Assembly: GCF_016863035.1 (NCBI RefSeq)
Contig: NZ_BOOC01000026.1
Location: 21,569 to 85,568, forward strand
Reading direction: 5' to 3'
From: Microbispora corallina
GTDB lineage: Bacteria > Actinomycetota > Actinomycetes > Streptosporangiales > Streptosporangiaceae
DNA: 64,000 bases
In this document: positions 25,072-33,892 of the stretch, in pieces
How the letters are laid out: each line of letters begins with the position of its first letter
How positions within the stretch are numbered: position 1 is the stretch's first letter
The notes under the pieces: model-generated
The model's input: the letters and a program-made list of their open reading frames with translations, nothing else
Databases searched by the model: none
What the model was told of the DNA's origin: nothing
Program-made: the position numbers and the translations under genes

Positions 25072-26019
25072 TCAGGGGATACGAGAGCCGAGCAGCATGG
25101 CGGCCCCCGCCAGCAGCAGGCCCGCCACGACCGCCGCGATGATGAACCGCTGGGTGATCTCCTCGTGCACGACCTTGTAGCCGAGCGAGGTGCCGATCTG
25201 CGCGTAGACGTCGCGCAGCTCGCTGCCCGACTCCGCCGTGTACGCCCGGCCGCCGGTCCCGTCGGACAGCGACTTCAGCGTCGCCTTGTTGACCGGCACC
25301 TGGACCGAGCGGTTGTCGATGGTCACGGTGCCGTCCGGGGTGCCGTACGCGATGGTGGAGACGGGCACCTTGGCGCCGACGGACGCCTCGATGGCCTCGT
25401 TCACCGAGCGGCCCGAGGTGTTGTCGCCGTCGGACAGCAGCACGATCGCGGAGGGCGGCGGGTCGGTGACGGCCCGCTGGTCGAACGACCTGATCGAGTC
25501 GAGCGAGTTGAACACCGCCTCCCCGATGGCCGTGCCGGGCCGGGTGGTCAGGTTGGAGATCGAGGTGACGACGGCCGCGTGGTCGGTCGTGGGGGAGATG
25601 ACCACGGCCGCCGACCGGGCGAAGGCCACCACGCCGACGTTGAACCGCTCGGGCAGGTCGTTGACGAACTGCTGGGCCGCCTGCTTGGCCGCGATCAGCC
25701 GGGTCGGCGTGACGTCGCCCGACTCCATCGACAGCGAGACGTCCACGGCGATCATGATGGTGGCGCGATCCCGGGGCACCCGGACCGCGTCCGCAGGCCG
25801 GGCCGCGCCGAGGACCAGCAGGGACATCATCAGCAGGAACAGCACGGCCGGGACGTGCCGCCGCCACGCCGGCCGCTCGGGCGCGACCAGCGACAGCAGC
25901 GCCAGGTTGGTGAAGCGGACGGTGTAGCGGCGCCGGGTGAACTGCATCGCCACGTACGCCGCGGTCAGGGCGGCGACGAGGACGAACAGCCACAGCCAGC
26001 CGGGAGACAGAAAGGTCAC
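25072..26019 (-). CDS. Membrane protein with von Willebrand factor A domain (BatA-like)
   Basis: A 315-residue protein with two N-terminal membrane segments (about residues 7-25 and 55-72), a VWA domain with the MIDAS motif D93-x-S95-x-S97, and one C-terminal membrane helix (about 285-308). This is the Aerotolerance/BatA architecture. The GTG start overlaps the DUF58 stop by 4 bp. With MoxR and DUF58 partners it probably forms a metal-dependent, AAA+-assisted assembly or protein-maturation complex at the membrane. Confidence 0.87.
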   Translation of the reverse strand: MTFLSPGWLWLFVLVAALTAAYVAMQFTRRRYTVRFTNLALLSLVAPERPAWRRHVPAVLFLLMMSLLVLGAARPADAVRVPRDRATIMIAVDVSLSMESGDVTPTRLIAAKQAAQQFVNDLPERFNVGVVAFARSAAVVISPTTDHAAVVTSISNLTTRPGTAIGEAVFNSLDSIRSFDQRAVTDPPPSAIVLLSDGDNTSGRSVNEAIEASVGAKVPVSTIAYGTPDGTVTIDNRSVQVPVNKATLKSLSDGTGGRAYTAESGSELRDVYAQIGTSLGYKVVHEEITQRFIIAAVVAGLLLAGAAMLLGSRIP

Positions 26020-26942
26020 GATCCCGCCCCTCTGGTGGCGGCCATGCGGCGCATGAGGTGGGAGGCGCGCCGCTGCCGGAGGACGAACTGGGCGATGTCG
26101 ACGACCCAGTCCCGGTCGGTGCGCAGGACCAGGTGGGCCGCGCCGGCGCGGCGCAGGGCGAGCTGGTTGGCCTCCCGCTGGGCGGCGGCGGCCTCGGCGT
26201 ACCGGGTGCGGAGCCGGGGGGACAGGTAGACGTCGCGGGAGCGGCCGCTCTCGGGGTCGGCGAGCGTGACGAGGCCGACGTCGGGGAGTTCGAGCTCGCG
26301 GGGGTCGATCACCTCGATCGCGAGCACCTGGTGCCGGGAGGCCATGCGGCGCAGGGGGCGCTCCCAGGTGCCGGGGTCGTCGAGGAAGTCGGACACGACG
26401 ACCCGCAGCCCGCGCTTGCGGTGGGCGGAGCTCATCATCTCCAGGGCCGGGCCGAGCTCGGCCGAGCCCTGCGGAGCCGGAGGGGCGCCGAGCAGCGACT
26501 GGAGCAGCGCGAACAGCGCGGGCCGGCCCGGCCGCGCGGGGTAGCGGTGCACGTCGTCGCCGTGCAGGATGTACGCCCCGAACCGGTCGCCGACGCGGCT
26601 GGTCAGGAAGCCGATCGCGCCGACCGCCGAGATCACCAGGTCGCGCTTGGCCATGTCGGCGGTGCCGAAGTCCATGCTGGCCGTCAGGTCGGCCAGCGCC
26701 CACGTCTCCAGCTCCCTGTCGGCGATGAGGTCCCGCACGTGGGGGACGGTCGTACGGGCCGTCACCGCCCAGTCCATCCGCCGGACGTCGTCCTCCCCGG
26801 GGACGTACAGGCGGGTGTCGCCCAGCTCGCTGCCCGGGCCGGGGATCAGGCCCTGGTGGCGGCCCTGGAGCAGCCCGTCGAGCCGCCGGACCACGGTCAG
26901 CTCCAGGCGCCGCAGCGCCTGCTCGGGGGTCGCGCCGCTCAC
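26016..26942 (-). CDS. DUF58 domain-containing protein
   Basis: A 308-residue protein. The DUF58 core is seen in LYVPGEDDVRRMDWAVTART (residues 45-64) and the following LADLTASMDFGT, a VWA-like fold with a partial MIDAS. No membrane helix is obvious. DUF58 proteins are constant partners of MoxR ATPases and VWA membrane proteins, as here. It is translationally coupled to the VWA gene and 54 bp behind moxR. Confidence 0.88.
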   Translation of the reverse strand: MSGATPEQALRRLELTVVRRLDGLLQGRHQGLIPGPGSELGDTRLYVPGEDDVRRMDWAVTARTTVPHVRDLIADRELETWALADLTASMDFGTADMAKRDLVISAVGAIGFLTSRVGDRFGAYILHGDDVHRYPARPGRPALFALLQSLLGAPPAPQGSAELGPALEMMSSAHRKRGLRVVVSDFLDDPGTWERPLRRMASRHQVLAIEVIDPRELELPDVGLVTLADPESGRSRDVYLSPRLRTRYAEAAAAQREANQLALRRAGAAHLVLRTDRDWVVDIAQFVLRQRRASHLMRRMAATRGAGS

Positions 26943-26996
26943 CGGTCCCTCACCTCGTCTCCCCGTCCCGGTCCGCCGTCCCGGACCGTCGCGCCG

Positions 26997-28049
26997 TCAC
27001 CGCTGGCCCTGGTTCCACACGACCAGCGGCGGCGGCACGGCCTGGAGGATCTGGCGCACGACCTCGCCGGCGTCCACGTCGTCGGCGAGCGCGTCGAAGG
27101 TCAGCATCAGGCGGTGCGACATCACGTCCGTCGCGACGTCGCGGACGTCCTCGGGCAGCAGGTAGTCGCGCCCCCGCAGCAGGGCGAGGGCCCGCCCGGC
27201 CGAGATCAGGCCAAGGGTGGCGCGCGGGCTCACGCCGATCTCGATGGTCTCCTCCAGGTCCCGCAGGCCGTACTCGCGGGGGTTGCGGGTGGCCATGACC
27301 AGCCGTACGACGTAGTCGGCGACGAGCTGGTGGACCGACACCTCCTCGGCCATGTCCTGCAGTCGCAGCAGCCGCGCCGGGTCGAGCACGGGCTTGGGCA
27401 CCGGCGGCCGGACGCTCATGCGGTGGAGGATCTCCAGCTCCTCGTGGGCCGTGGGGTGCTCCACCCGCACCTTGAACAGGAAGCGGTCGCGCTGCACCTC
27501 GGGCAGCGGGTAGACCCCCTCGGACTCGATCGGGTTCTGTGTGGCCAGCACGATGAACGGCCGCGGCAGCGGGTGGGTGCGGCCCGCGAGCGTGACCTGC
27601 CGCTCGGCCATCACCTCGAGCAGCGCCGACTGCACCTTGGCCGGGGCCCGGTTGATCTCGTCGGCGAGCAGGAAGTTGACGAACACCGGCCCCAGCTCGA
27701 TGTCGAACTGTTCGCTGCTCGGGTGGTAGACCCGGGTGCCGACGATGTCGCTGGGCACCAGGTCGGGGGTGAACTGGACGCGGGCGAACGTGCCGCCCAC
27801 GACCGTGGCGAGGGTCGAGGCGGCGAGCGTCTTGGCCACGCCGGGAACCCCTTCGAGGAGGCAGTGCCCGCGCGCCAGCAGCGCCACCAGCAGCCGCTCC
27901 ACCATGTGGTCCTGGCCGACGATCACACGCCGGACCTCGCCCAGCGCCTCCTGGAGCGTCTCGAGCTCCAGGCCGTCCTCGCCGGTCTTCTCGTTCGTCG
28001 CCACGCCCTTGCCGGGCTCCGGGTCACTGCGTTCATCGGCAACGGTCAT
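26997..28049 (-). CDS. MoxR-family AAA+ ATPase
   Basis: A 350-residue AAA_3/MoxR chaperone-like ATPase. Walker A is the variant LEGVPGVAKTLAA near residues 64-76 and Walker B is NFLLADEINRAPAKVQSALLEVM near 125-147. Sensor 1 (VLATQNPIE) and the lid domain follow. It is the first gene of the MoxR-DUF58-VWA unit and probably powers folding or activation of a partner carrying a VWA domain. The divergent gene codes a kinase-lobe membrane protein and may share a promoter region. Confidence 0.93.
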   Translation of the reverse strand: MTVADERSDPEPGKGVATNEKTGEDGLELETLQEALGEVRRVIVGQDHMVERLLVALLARGHCLLEGVPGVAKTLAASTLATVVGGTFARVQFTPDLVPSDIVGTRVYHPSSEQFDIELGPVFVNFLLADEINRAPAKVQSALLEVMAERQVTLAGRTHPLPRPFIVLATQNPIESEGVYPLPEVQRDRFLFKVRVEHPTAHEELEILHRMSVRPPVPKPVLDPARLLRLQDMAEEVSVHQLVADYVVRLVMATRNPREYGLRDLEETIEIGVSPRATLGLISAGRALALLRGRDYLLPEDVRDVATDVMSHRLMLTFDALADDVDAGEVVRQILQAVPPPLVVWNQGQR

Positions 28050-28155
28050 GAGCGTTATTCAATCGTGACTCGGCTGGAGAATCCATTTCTCAACCATTTG
28101 CCCGCCCGGCCGCGTGCCACACCCCGCGCGCCGTCGTGTGTTTTCATGTGGGGTG

Positions 28156-28911
28156 ATGGCCACTCCGCTGCAGTACGGCGACCCGCCCCACCTGGGGCCG
28201 TTCGTGCTGCAGGCGCGCCTGCTCACGGCCCCGGCCGGGCTCGTCTACCTGGGGCAGGGTCCCGACGGCCGGGTGGTGTCGGTGGCGGTCCTGACCAGCG
28301 GGGCCGCGCTCGACGCGGCTGCCCGCGACCGCTTCGTCACCGCGATCAGGGAGGCCCAGCAGAGCCGCTCGGGCGTGTGGGCCTGGGGGGCGTCGATCGT
28401 CGACCGGGTCCGCGGCCGCGCGCCGGTGGAGCGCCCGCCGGTCCTCGCCATGCAGGACGGGGAAGCCCCCTGGGTGGCGGTGCCGTACGTGCCGGGCGGG
28501 CCGGGGGCCGAGCGGTTCCTCGACCCGGTGATGGTCTCGGGCACGCTGATCGGGCAGCGCCACGGCCCCGACTTCGTGCCCCACTGGCTGGGCGACCGCA
28601 ACCCGGCGCTGCCGGCGCCGCCCGCCCCCGCCCCGCCGCCGGTCGCGACCCGGCGCTCGGTCGTGCTCGCCTCGACCCTGCTGGCCACGCTGGTGGCGGT
28701 GCTGCTGGTGATGCTGTGGCTGATGCTGTTCCGGGGGGACGAGGACCAGTCGCCGCCGCGGCCGCTGCCCGCGACGAACTTCGTGCCCACGCCGCCGCCC
28801 GTGCCCACGACGCCCGAGCCCCAGCAGCCGTCCCCGACGCCGTCTCAGGGCGGCACCGGCAGCCAGACCCCCGCCCCCGAGGACCAGGAGGACTCGGGCG
28901 AGCCCATCTGA
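28156..28911 (+). CDS. Membrane protein with a degenerate Ser/Thr-kinase N-lobe
   Basis: A 251-residue protein. Residues 8-120 follow the N-lobe of actinobacterial Ser/Thr kinases: DPPHLGPFVL, then LVYLGQGPDGRVVSVAVL in place of the usual VYLG...VAVKVL, and a hinge-like PWVAVPYVPGG. The glycine loop is eroded, the beta-3 Lys is replaced by Ala44, and the catalytic lobe is missing. One membrane helix (168-192) and a Pro-rich acidic tail (199-251) follow. It cannot be a kinase; a scaffold or sensor role is possible. The start at 28156 is chosen over 28114 because the kinase-like alignment begins there. Confidence 0.68.
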   Translation: MATPLQYGDPPHLGPFVLQARLLTAPAGLVYLGQGPDGRVVSVAVLTSGAALDAAARDRFVTAIREAQQSRSGVWAWGASIVDRVRGRAPVERPPVLAMQDGEAPWVAVPYVPGGPGAERFLDPVMVSGTLIGQRHGPDFVPHWLGDRNPALPAPPAPAPPPVATRRSVVLASTLLATLVAVLLVMLWLMLFRGDEDQSPPRPLPATNFVPTPPPVPTTPEPQQPSPTPSQGGTGSQTPAPEDQEDSGEPI

Positions 28912-28919
28912 CCCTCCGG

Positions 28920-30221
28920 TCAGCGTTTGCGGACGAGCACGGTCCAGGAGTGCGGCGGGACCAGGGCCGGGTCGGCCGAGGCCGGTCCTTCGGCGACCGT
29001 CAGGTGGGAGACGCCGACGGGGAACCGGTAGGGCGTGTCGTGGACGTTGAGCAGCGTGAGGACCTCGGCCGCGCCGTCGCCGGCCGACCGGAGGGCGAGG
29101 GCCCGGCCGGCGACGTGGACGGCCTCCGTACAGGCCCGGACCAGCCACGGGTTCCGGCGCCGCAGCCCGATGAGGCGCTGGTGGAGGCGGTAGGCCGGCC
29201 ACCCGTGCGGCGCGAGGTCCCCGGGGGCGGCGGGGAACGCCGGCCGGATCGCGTCGTCGCCGCCCGCCCGTTCCTCCTTCACCCCCCGGAACGCCTGCTC
29301 GTCGCCGTAGTACACGCTCGGGACGCCGCCCACCGTCATCAGTACGGCGAGGGCGTGGCCCAGGTGGCGGGGGTCGCCGAGCCGGCTCGCCAGGCGGGTC
29401 ACGTCGTGGTTGCCCGTGAAGGTCATCGGGGCGAACGTCTCCAGGAATCCGTTGTGCCGGTCGAGCGCCCAGGCCAGCTCGAAGAAGTTGCCGTCGTTGA
29501 GGGAGCTCCAGATCGCCTTCCACAGCTCGTACTGGGTGACGGAGTCGAGCCCGCCCTCCGTGACGTAGGCCGTGTAGTCGCCGTGGATCACCTCGCCGGT
29601 GAACCAGGCGTCCGGGTGCGCCCGCCGCACGCGGGTCAGCGCCTCGCGCCAGAAGGGGAGCGGCACCGCGTACGCCGCGTCGAGCCGCCAGCCGGACGCG
29701 CCCCTGCCCAGCCAGTGGTCCATCACGGAGACGACGTGATCGAGGACGGCCGGTTCGCCGTGATCGAGCGCGACCAGGTGGTCGTGCCCCTCGAACGTGG
29801 CGAAGCCCCCGGTCCCCGTCCCGGGCCGGAACCAGCGGGCCGCGGGCGAGCCGGGCCCGTCGGCGGCGGCCCGGGCGAAGGCCGGGAAGCCGCGGCCCAC
29901 GTGGTTGAACACCCCGTCGAGCAGCAGCCGCAGGCCCCGGCGCCGGGCCTGCGCCACGAGGTGGTCGAAGTCGCCGTCGTCGCCGAGCCGGGGGTCGATC
30001 CGGAAGTGGTCGACCGTGTCGTACCCGTGGGTCTCCGAGGCGAAGATCGGGCCGAGGAGCAGGCCCGAGCAGCCGAGGCCGACCGCGTAGTCCAGCCAGG
30101 CGTCCAGGTGGCGCAGCCGGTGCCGGACCGGCTCGCCCGGGGGAGGCGCGACGGCCGGCGCTCCGGTGAAGCCCAGCGGGTACACCTGCCACCAGATCGC
30201 GTGGTCATGCCACGTCCCCAT
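28920..30221 (-). CDS. GH13 alpha-amylase-family glycoside hydrolase
   Basis: A 433-residue (beta/alpha)8 enzyme. The four GH13 regions are visible: DGVFNHVGRG, GWRLDAAYAVP (nucleophile Asp), FTGEVIHGDY (acid/base Glu) and FTGNHDVTRLAS (transition-state Asp). There is no signal peptide, so it probably acts on intracellular alpha-glucans or maltodextrins. It ends 9 bp from the kinase-lobe gene in convergent orientation. Its first 17 bases overlap the end of the FUSC gene, suggesting cotranscription. Confidence 0.9.
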   Translation of the reverse strand: MGTWHDHAIWWQVYPLGFTGAPAVAPPPGEPVRHRLRHLDAWLDYAVGLGCSGLLLGPIFASETHGYDTVDHFRIDPRLGDDGDFDHLVAQARRRGLRLLLDGVFNHVGRGFPAFARAAADGPGSPAARWFRPGTGTGGFATFEGHDHLVALDHGEPAVLDHVVSVMDHWLGRGASGWRLDAAYAVPLPFWREALTRVRRAHPDAWFTGEVIHGDYTAYVTEGGLDSVTQYELWKAIWSSLNDGNFFELAWALDRHNGFLETFAPMTFTGNHDVTRLASRLGDPRHLGHALAVLMTVGGVPSVYYGDEQAFRGVKEERAGGDDAIRPAFPAAPGDLAPHGWPAYRLHQRLIGLRRRNPWLVRACTEAVHVAGRALALRSAGDGAAEVLTLLNVHDTPYRFPVGVSHLTVAEGPASADPALVPPHSWTVLVRKR

Positions 30222-31482
30222 CGCGCGCTCCCCTCGTCGACCGTTGTCCCGGCGCCGTGCCCTGCGTGGACGGCGTGGTCCCCGGCGCTCGCGGGGCTGT
30301 CCGCCGTGCCGGAGACGCCGTGTCCTCTGCCCGCCGGGGTGGCCACGGCAGCGCCCCCGCGCCGACCGCGATCACGCCACCCGCCACCGTCGCGCCCAGC
30401 CGTACGGCGAGGGTGGACGGCGGCGCCGCGCGCCCGGCCTCGAGCATGAGCACGACCAGCGGGGTCATCACGGCCGCGTACAGCGCGGGCCGCCGGTCCC
30501 GCAGCAGCGGCCGCGCCGCGGCCAGCGCCGACACCGCGGCGATGAACGACCAGGGCGGCAGGGCCCGCAGCAGCAGGAACGCGGTGGCCAGCGCCCCCGC
30601 CGCCGTCCCGGCCGCCCGTTCGGCCGCCCGGCGCACGGCGCCGCTCCGCGGCCGCACGACGATGACGACCGTGACCGCCACCCAGGACGCCCTGGGCCGG
30701 TCCCACAGGACGGCGACGGCCTCGGCCGCGGCCAGGGCCGCGGTGATCCGCACCGGGTACCGCCACGACTCCGGGCGGCGCAGCGACCTCCACCAGCGCC
30801 GGACCCGGGCGCCGAAGGGCCGCCGGGTTGGCCGGGCGTGGGGTGTACGCGGCCTCCGGGCGTGCCAGATCCGGCCCGCGGCGGCCGTGACCGTCAGTGC
30901 CCAGGCGGCTCCCGCGGCGAGGAGCACCGCCACGCCGAGCGGGTGGGCGACCGCCTCCATGCCGGTGGAGATCACCATGTACGTGACGAACCGGATGGCC
31001 GTCTTCGTGGCGGCCCTGCTGAACCGTCCGAGGACGGACGCCACGAGGGCCGCGACGACGACGGCTCCGGCGGTGACCCATCCCCGCCCGGCGACGGCGG
31101 TCCCGAGGAGCCCCGCGACCGCCACGGTCCCCGCCCGCAGGGCCGCGCGCCCGGCCCCCGCGTCCTCCCTCGAAGCGGCGACGTCGGTCGCCTCCCCAGC
31201 CGGTCTCGCGTCCCGTTCGGCCGCCCCGGCTCGGGACGCGTTCGCGATCGGGGACGCGTTCGCGATCGGGGGCGCGGAGACGGCCATCGCGCCGACGGCG
31301 GCCAGCGTCCCCGCCTCCAGGTGGCCGGTCAGGATCCCGCACAGCACGGGACCGCCCATGCCCGCCCCGGCGGCGATCATCCGGATCACAGAGGGACGGG
31401 ATCGCGTGAGCGCGCGCCTGACGGCCACCCGGACGGCCCGCCCGCGTGCCGCCGTCGTTCCGCGGGTGTTCCGCCTCCGCAT
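30205..31482 (-). CDS. FUSC-family membrane protein (aromatic acid exporter-like)
   Basis: A 425-residue protein with two clusters of hydrophobic segments, N-terminal and C-terminal of a basic loop near the middle (RVRRWWRSLRRPESWRYPVRITAALA). This is the FUSC/ArAE layout of aromatic-acid or drug exporters. The ATG at 31482 has GGAGGGAGG upstream and is preferred to a more distal start. A duplicated 18-bp segment codes a PIANAS repeat. It is divergent from a MarR gene, and two near-palindromes lie in between. Confidence 0.75.
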   Translation of the reverse strand: MRRRNTRGTTAARGRAVRVAVRRALTRSRPSVIRMIAAGAGMGGPVLCGILTGHLEAGTLAAVGAMAVSAPPIANASPIANASRAGAAERDARPAGEATDVAASREDAGAGRAALRAGTVAVAGLLGTAVAGRGWVTAGAVVVAALVASVLGRFSRAATKTAIRFVTYMVISTGMEAVAHPLGVAVLLAAGAAWALTVTAAAGRIWHARRPRTPHARPTRRPFGARVRRWWRSLRRPESWRYPVRITAALAAAEAVAVLWDRPRASWVAVTVVIVVRPRSGAVRRAAERAAGTAAGALATAFLLLRALPPWSFIAAVSALAAARPLLRDRRPALYAAVMTPLVVLMLEAGRAAPPSTLAVRLGATVAGGVIAVGAGALPWPPRRAEDTASPARRTAPRAPGTTPSTQGTAPGQRSTRGARDGDVA

Positions 31483-31511
31483 CCCGTCCACCTCCCTCCA
31501 CCGCTCAACGC

Positions 31512-31524
31512 TAAGCATTGCGTA
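31512..31524. promoter_or_regulatory. Candidate MarR operator 1
   Basis: TAAGCATTGCGTA is a near-palindrome of the form TAnGCAnTGCnTA, about 30 bp before the FUSC start. It closely resembles the element at 31577-31590. Placement between the divergent MarR and FUSC genes fits a repressor site. Confidence 0.55.
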
Positions 31525-31576
31525 CGATATCAACACGAGGAAGGTCGGGAAGCACGCGCTCGCCCTCGAATAACGG

Positions 31577-31590
31577 TAAGCGATAGCGTA
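31577..31590. promoter_or_regulatory. Candidate MarR operator 2
   Basis: TAAGCGATAGCGTA is a near-palindrome TAnGCnATnGCnTA, ending 5 bp before the MarR ATG. It shares 13 bases with operator 1 apart from one inserted base and one substitution. Binding here would block transcription or translation start of the regulator. Confidence 0.55.
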
Positions 31591-31595
31591 GGAAC

Positions 31596-32117
31596 ATGAC
31601 GGACGACGAGCTGAACGCGACGGCGGCGGGACTGCGCAGGGCGTCCACCCGCCTGGCCAGGCGGCTGCGGGCGGAGCGGCCCGTTCACGCCGTGAGCGGC
31701 CTCGGGATCTCGCTGCTCGGGCACCTGTACCGCCGAGGGCCGATGACGGCGGGGGACCTCGCCGAGGCGGAGCGGCTGCAGCCGCAGTCGCTGACCCGGG
31801 CGCTGGCGGCGCTGGAGAGCGGGGGGCTCATCGTCCGGTCGCGCCCTCGGGACGACCGGCGGCGCCACCACATCGGCATCACCGAGACCGGCGCCCGGGC
31901 CCTCGGCGATCACGTCCGTGAGGTGGACGACTGGCTGGCCCGGGAGATGGCCCGCACGCTCACCCCGGCCGAGTGCCGCATGCTGCGCATCGCCGCCGAC
32001 CTGCTCGACCGCGTCCTCGACGAGGCCCGTCCCGCCGGGGAGGCTTCCGGCCGTCCGCGCGACGACCACGACGACGAGCGAGCGAGCGCCCGGGCCGTAC
32101 CGGGGAAAACCGGTTGA
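31596..32117 (+). CDS. MarR-family transcriptional regulator
   Basis: A 173-residue winged-helix regulator. MTAGDLAEAERLQPQSLTRALAALESGGLI (residues 50-79) is the recognition helix region and RSRPRDDRRRHHIGITETG is the wing. The last 30 residues are a charged, likely disordered tail. It probably represses the divergent FUSC exporter and itself through the paired near-palindromes. It is followed by the DUF2268 gene after 34 bp. Confidence 0.88.
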   Translation: MTDDELNATAAGLRRASTRLARRLRAERPVHAVSGLGISLLGHLYRRGPMTAGDLAEAERLQPQSLTRALAALESGGLIVRSRPRDDRRRHHIGITETGARALGDHVREVDDWLAREMARTLTPAECRMLRIAADLLDRVLDEARPAGEASGRPRDDHDDERASARAVPGKTG

Positions 32118-32151
32118 GCCTCACCCTGCGTGAGCTTTTAGGGTCGCCGCC

Positions 32152-33027
32152 ATGGACATCATCGTGCACGACACCGCCGCGGCCCTCGATCGCCTGCTCG
32201 CGGAGCCGCTCGAACGGCGGCCCGGCGCGCTGAAGGAGCTTCTCGGCCCGATGTGGGGGCCGGGGCGGTGGACGGAGGGGGCCGACCTCGTCGACCTGCA
32301 CCACCGGGGCGGCGGGATGCGCGTCGACCGGGACGACGACCGCTACGCCGCGGCGCTGCGCCGGATGCGGGAGGCGGGCCTGTGGGAGCAGGTCGCCGGA
32401 CGCCTCGCCGAGGCCTGGGCGTACCAGCGGGAGGCGGTCCCCGGCATCAGGGCGGCCGGCACGTTGAACGTGTACATCATGCTCGGCGACCCCGACAACG
32501 ACCACCTGGTGCGGCGGAACCGGGGCTACTTCGGCATGGGCGGCGTCCCCGGCGTCCTCTACCTGCTCATCTGGCCCACGGAGGAGAACCTGGGCCGCCT
32601 GGGCCACTGCGCCGTCCACGAGCTCAACCACAACATCCGCTACCACAACGTCGTCTGGGACCCGGCCACGGTCACGCTCGGCGAGCACGTCGTCTCCGAG
32701 GGGCTCGCCGACGCCTTCGTCCGGGAGATGTACGGCCCGGAGGCGCTGGGCCACTGGGTGACGGCCGTCCAGGGCGAGGCGCTGGAGGCGGCCTACGCCA
32801 CGATCGTGAAGGCGCTCGGCGTGACCGGGATGCACAACTTCACGGCGTACGTGCTCGGGGACGGCACGGCCGAGCTGATGGGGCAGACGCCGGTCGGCCT
32901 GCCCGACAACGCGGGGTACCCGGTCGGGCTGCGGATCGTCGACGCGCACCTCGCCGCCTCCGGCCTGACCGCGGCCCGGAGCATCGCGCTGTCGCGGGAG
33001 GAGATCCTGGCCAACGCCGGGCTGTGA
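32152..33027 (+). CDS. DUF2268-family putative zinc metalloprotease
   Basis: A 291-residue protein. The HExxH-type motif is HELNH (about residues 162-166), with a downstream Glu in VVSEGLADAF as probable third zinc ligand, the gluzincin arrangement of DUF2268 proteins. No signal peptide is visible, so it appears cytoplasmic. The natural substrate is unknown. It follows the MarR gene on the same strand and may be under its control. Confidence 0.8.
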   Translation: MDIIVHDTAAALDRLLAEPLERRPGALKELLGPMWGPGRWTEGADLVDLHHRGGGMRVDRDDDRYAAALRRMREAGLWEQVAGRLAEAWAYQREAVPGIRAAGTLNVYIMLGDPDNDHLVRRNRGYFGMGGVPGVLYLLIWPTEENLGRLGHCAVHELNHNIRYHNVVWDPATVTLGEHVVSEGLADAFVREMYGPEALGHWVTAVQGEALEAAYATIVKALGVTGMHNFTAYVLGDGTAELMGQTPVGLPDNAGYPVGLRIVDAHLAASGLTAARSIALSREEILANAGL

Positions 33028-33120
33028 GCCGTGGTGGCCGCCAGGTCGGGAGCCATGAGGCCCCGGTAGGCTCGGTGCGCGTTTTCAGCACAATTGTCAG
33101 CAATCGGGGGGTCGTGCCGC

Positions 33121-33888
33121 ATGCAGGCCGGTCAGATCACGCTCCTGCTTCTCGCGGCCCTGGCCGCCGGCTGGGTGGACGCGGTCGTCGGCGGCGGAGG
33201 TCTGCTCCAGTTGCCTGCGCTGATCCTGGCCGGGCTGAGCCCGGTCCAGGCCCTGGCGACCAACAAGTCCGCGGCCATCTTCGGGACGGCCTCCGCCGCG
33301 GTGACGTACGCCAGGAGGACGAAGTTCGACCGGGCGGTGGCGGTGCCGGCGGGCGCGCTGGCCGTGGTCTTCGCCGGCGTGGGAGCGGCGTCGGCGGCCC
33401 TGCTGGACGCGGCGGTGCTGAAGCCGCTGGTCATGGTCGTGCTGCTGGGGGTGGCGGCGTTCGTGACGCTGCGGCCGGCCTTCGGCCGGATCCCCCGGCC
33501 CCACCTGCGGACCGGGGCGCGGGTGCTGTCGGCGGTCGGGGTCGCGGGTGTCGGCATCGCCTTCTACGACGGGATCCTCGGCCCCGGGACCGGGACGTTC
33601 CTGCTGATCGCGTTCACCTCGATCCTCGGGATGGACTTCGTCCACGCGTCGGCGACCGCCAAGGTCATCAACACCGGCACCAACCTCGGCGCGCTGATCG
33701 TCTTCGCCCTCCAGGGCCATGTGATGTGGGCGCTCGGGCTGGGCATGGCGGTGTGCAACATCGCCGGAGCCCAGATCGGGGCCCGGATGGCGATCCGGCG
33801 AGGCGCGGGCTTCGTCCGGGTCGTCCTGCTGTGCGTGGTGGTCGCCCTGGTCGTCAAGCTCGCCTACGACCAGTTCTTCGCGGGGTGA
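33121..33888 (+). CDS. TSUP-family (TauE/SafE) anion permease
   Basis: A 255-residue membrane protein with 7-8 helices. The N-terminal GWVDAVVGGGGLLQLPALILAG and the mirrored motif GIAFYDGILGPGTGTFLLIAF are family signatures. Such proteins move sulfite, sulfoacetate or other organic sulfonates and carboxylates. The ATG at 33121 is preferred, since nine upstream codons add nothing conserved. It converges on an MFS gene with only 4 bp between the stops. Confidence 0.88.
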   Translation: MQAGQITLLLLAALAAGWVDAVVGGGGLLQLPALILAGLSPVQALATNKSAAIFGTASAAVTYARRTKFDRAVAVPAGALAVVFAGVGAASAALLDAAVLKPLVMVVLLGVAAFVTLRPAFGRIPRPHLRTGARVLSAVGVAGVGIAFYDGILGPGTGTFLLIAFTSILGMDFVHASATAKVINTGTNLGALIVFALQGHVMWALGLGMAVCNIAGAQIGARMAIRRGAGFVRVVLLCVVVALVVKLAYDQFFAG

Positions 33889-33892
33889 CGCT

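Noticed and set aside
26058..30449. A 1463-codon plus-strand open frame across the DUF58, MoxR, kinase-lobe and GH13 genes
   Set aside because: It is antisense or out of frame to well-supported genes. Its translation is Gly/Arg/Pro/Val-rich without domains, the usual shadow of GC-rich coding DNA.
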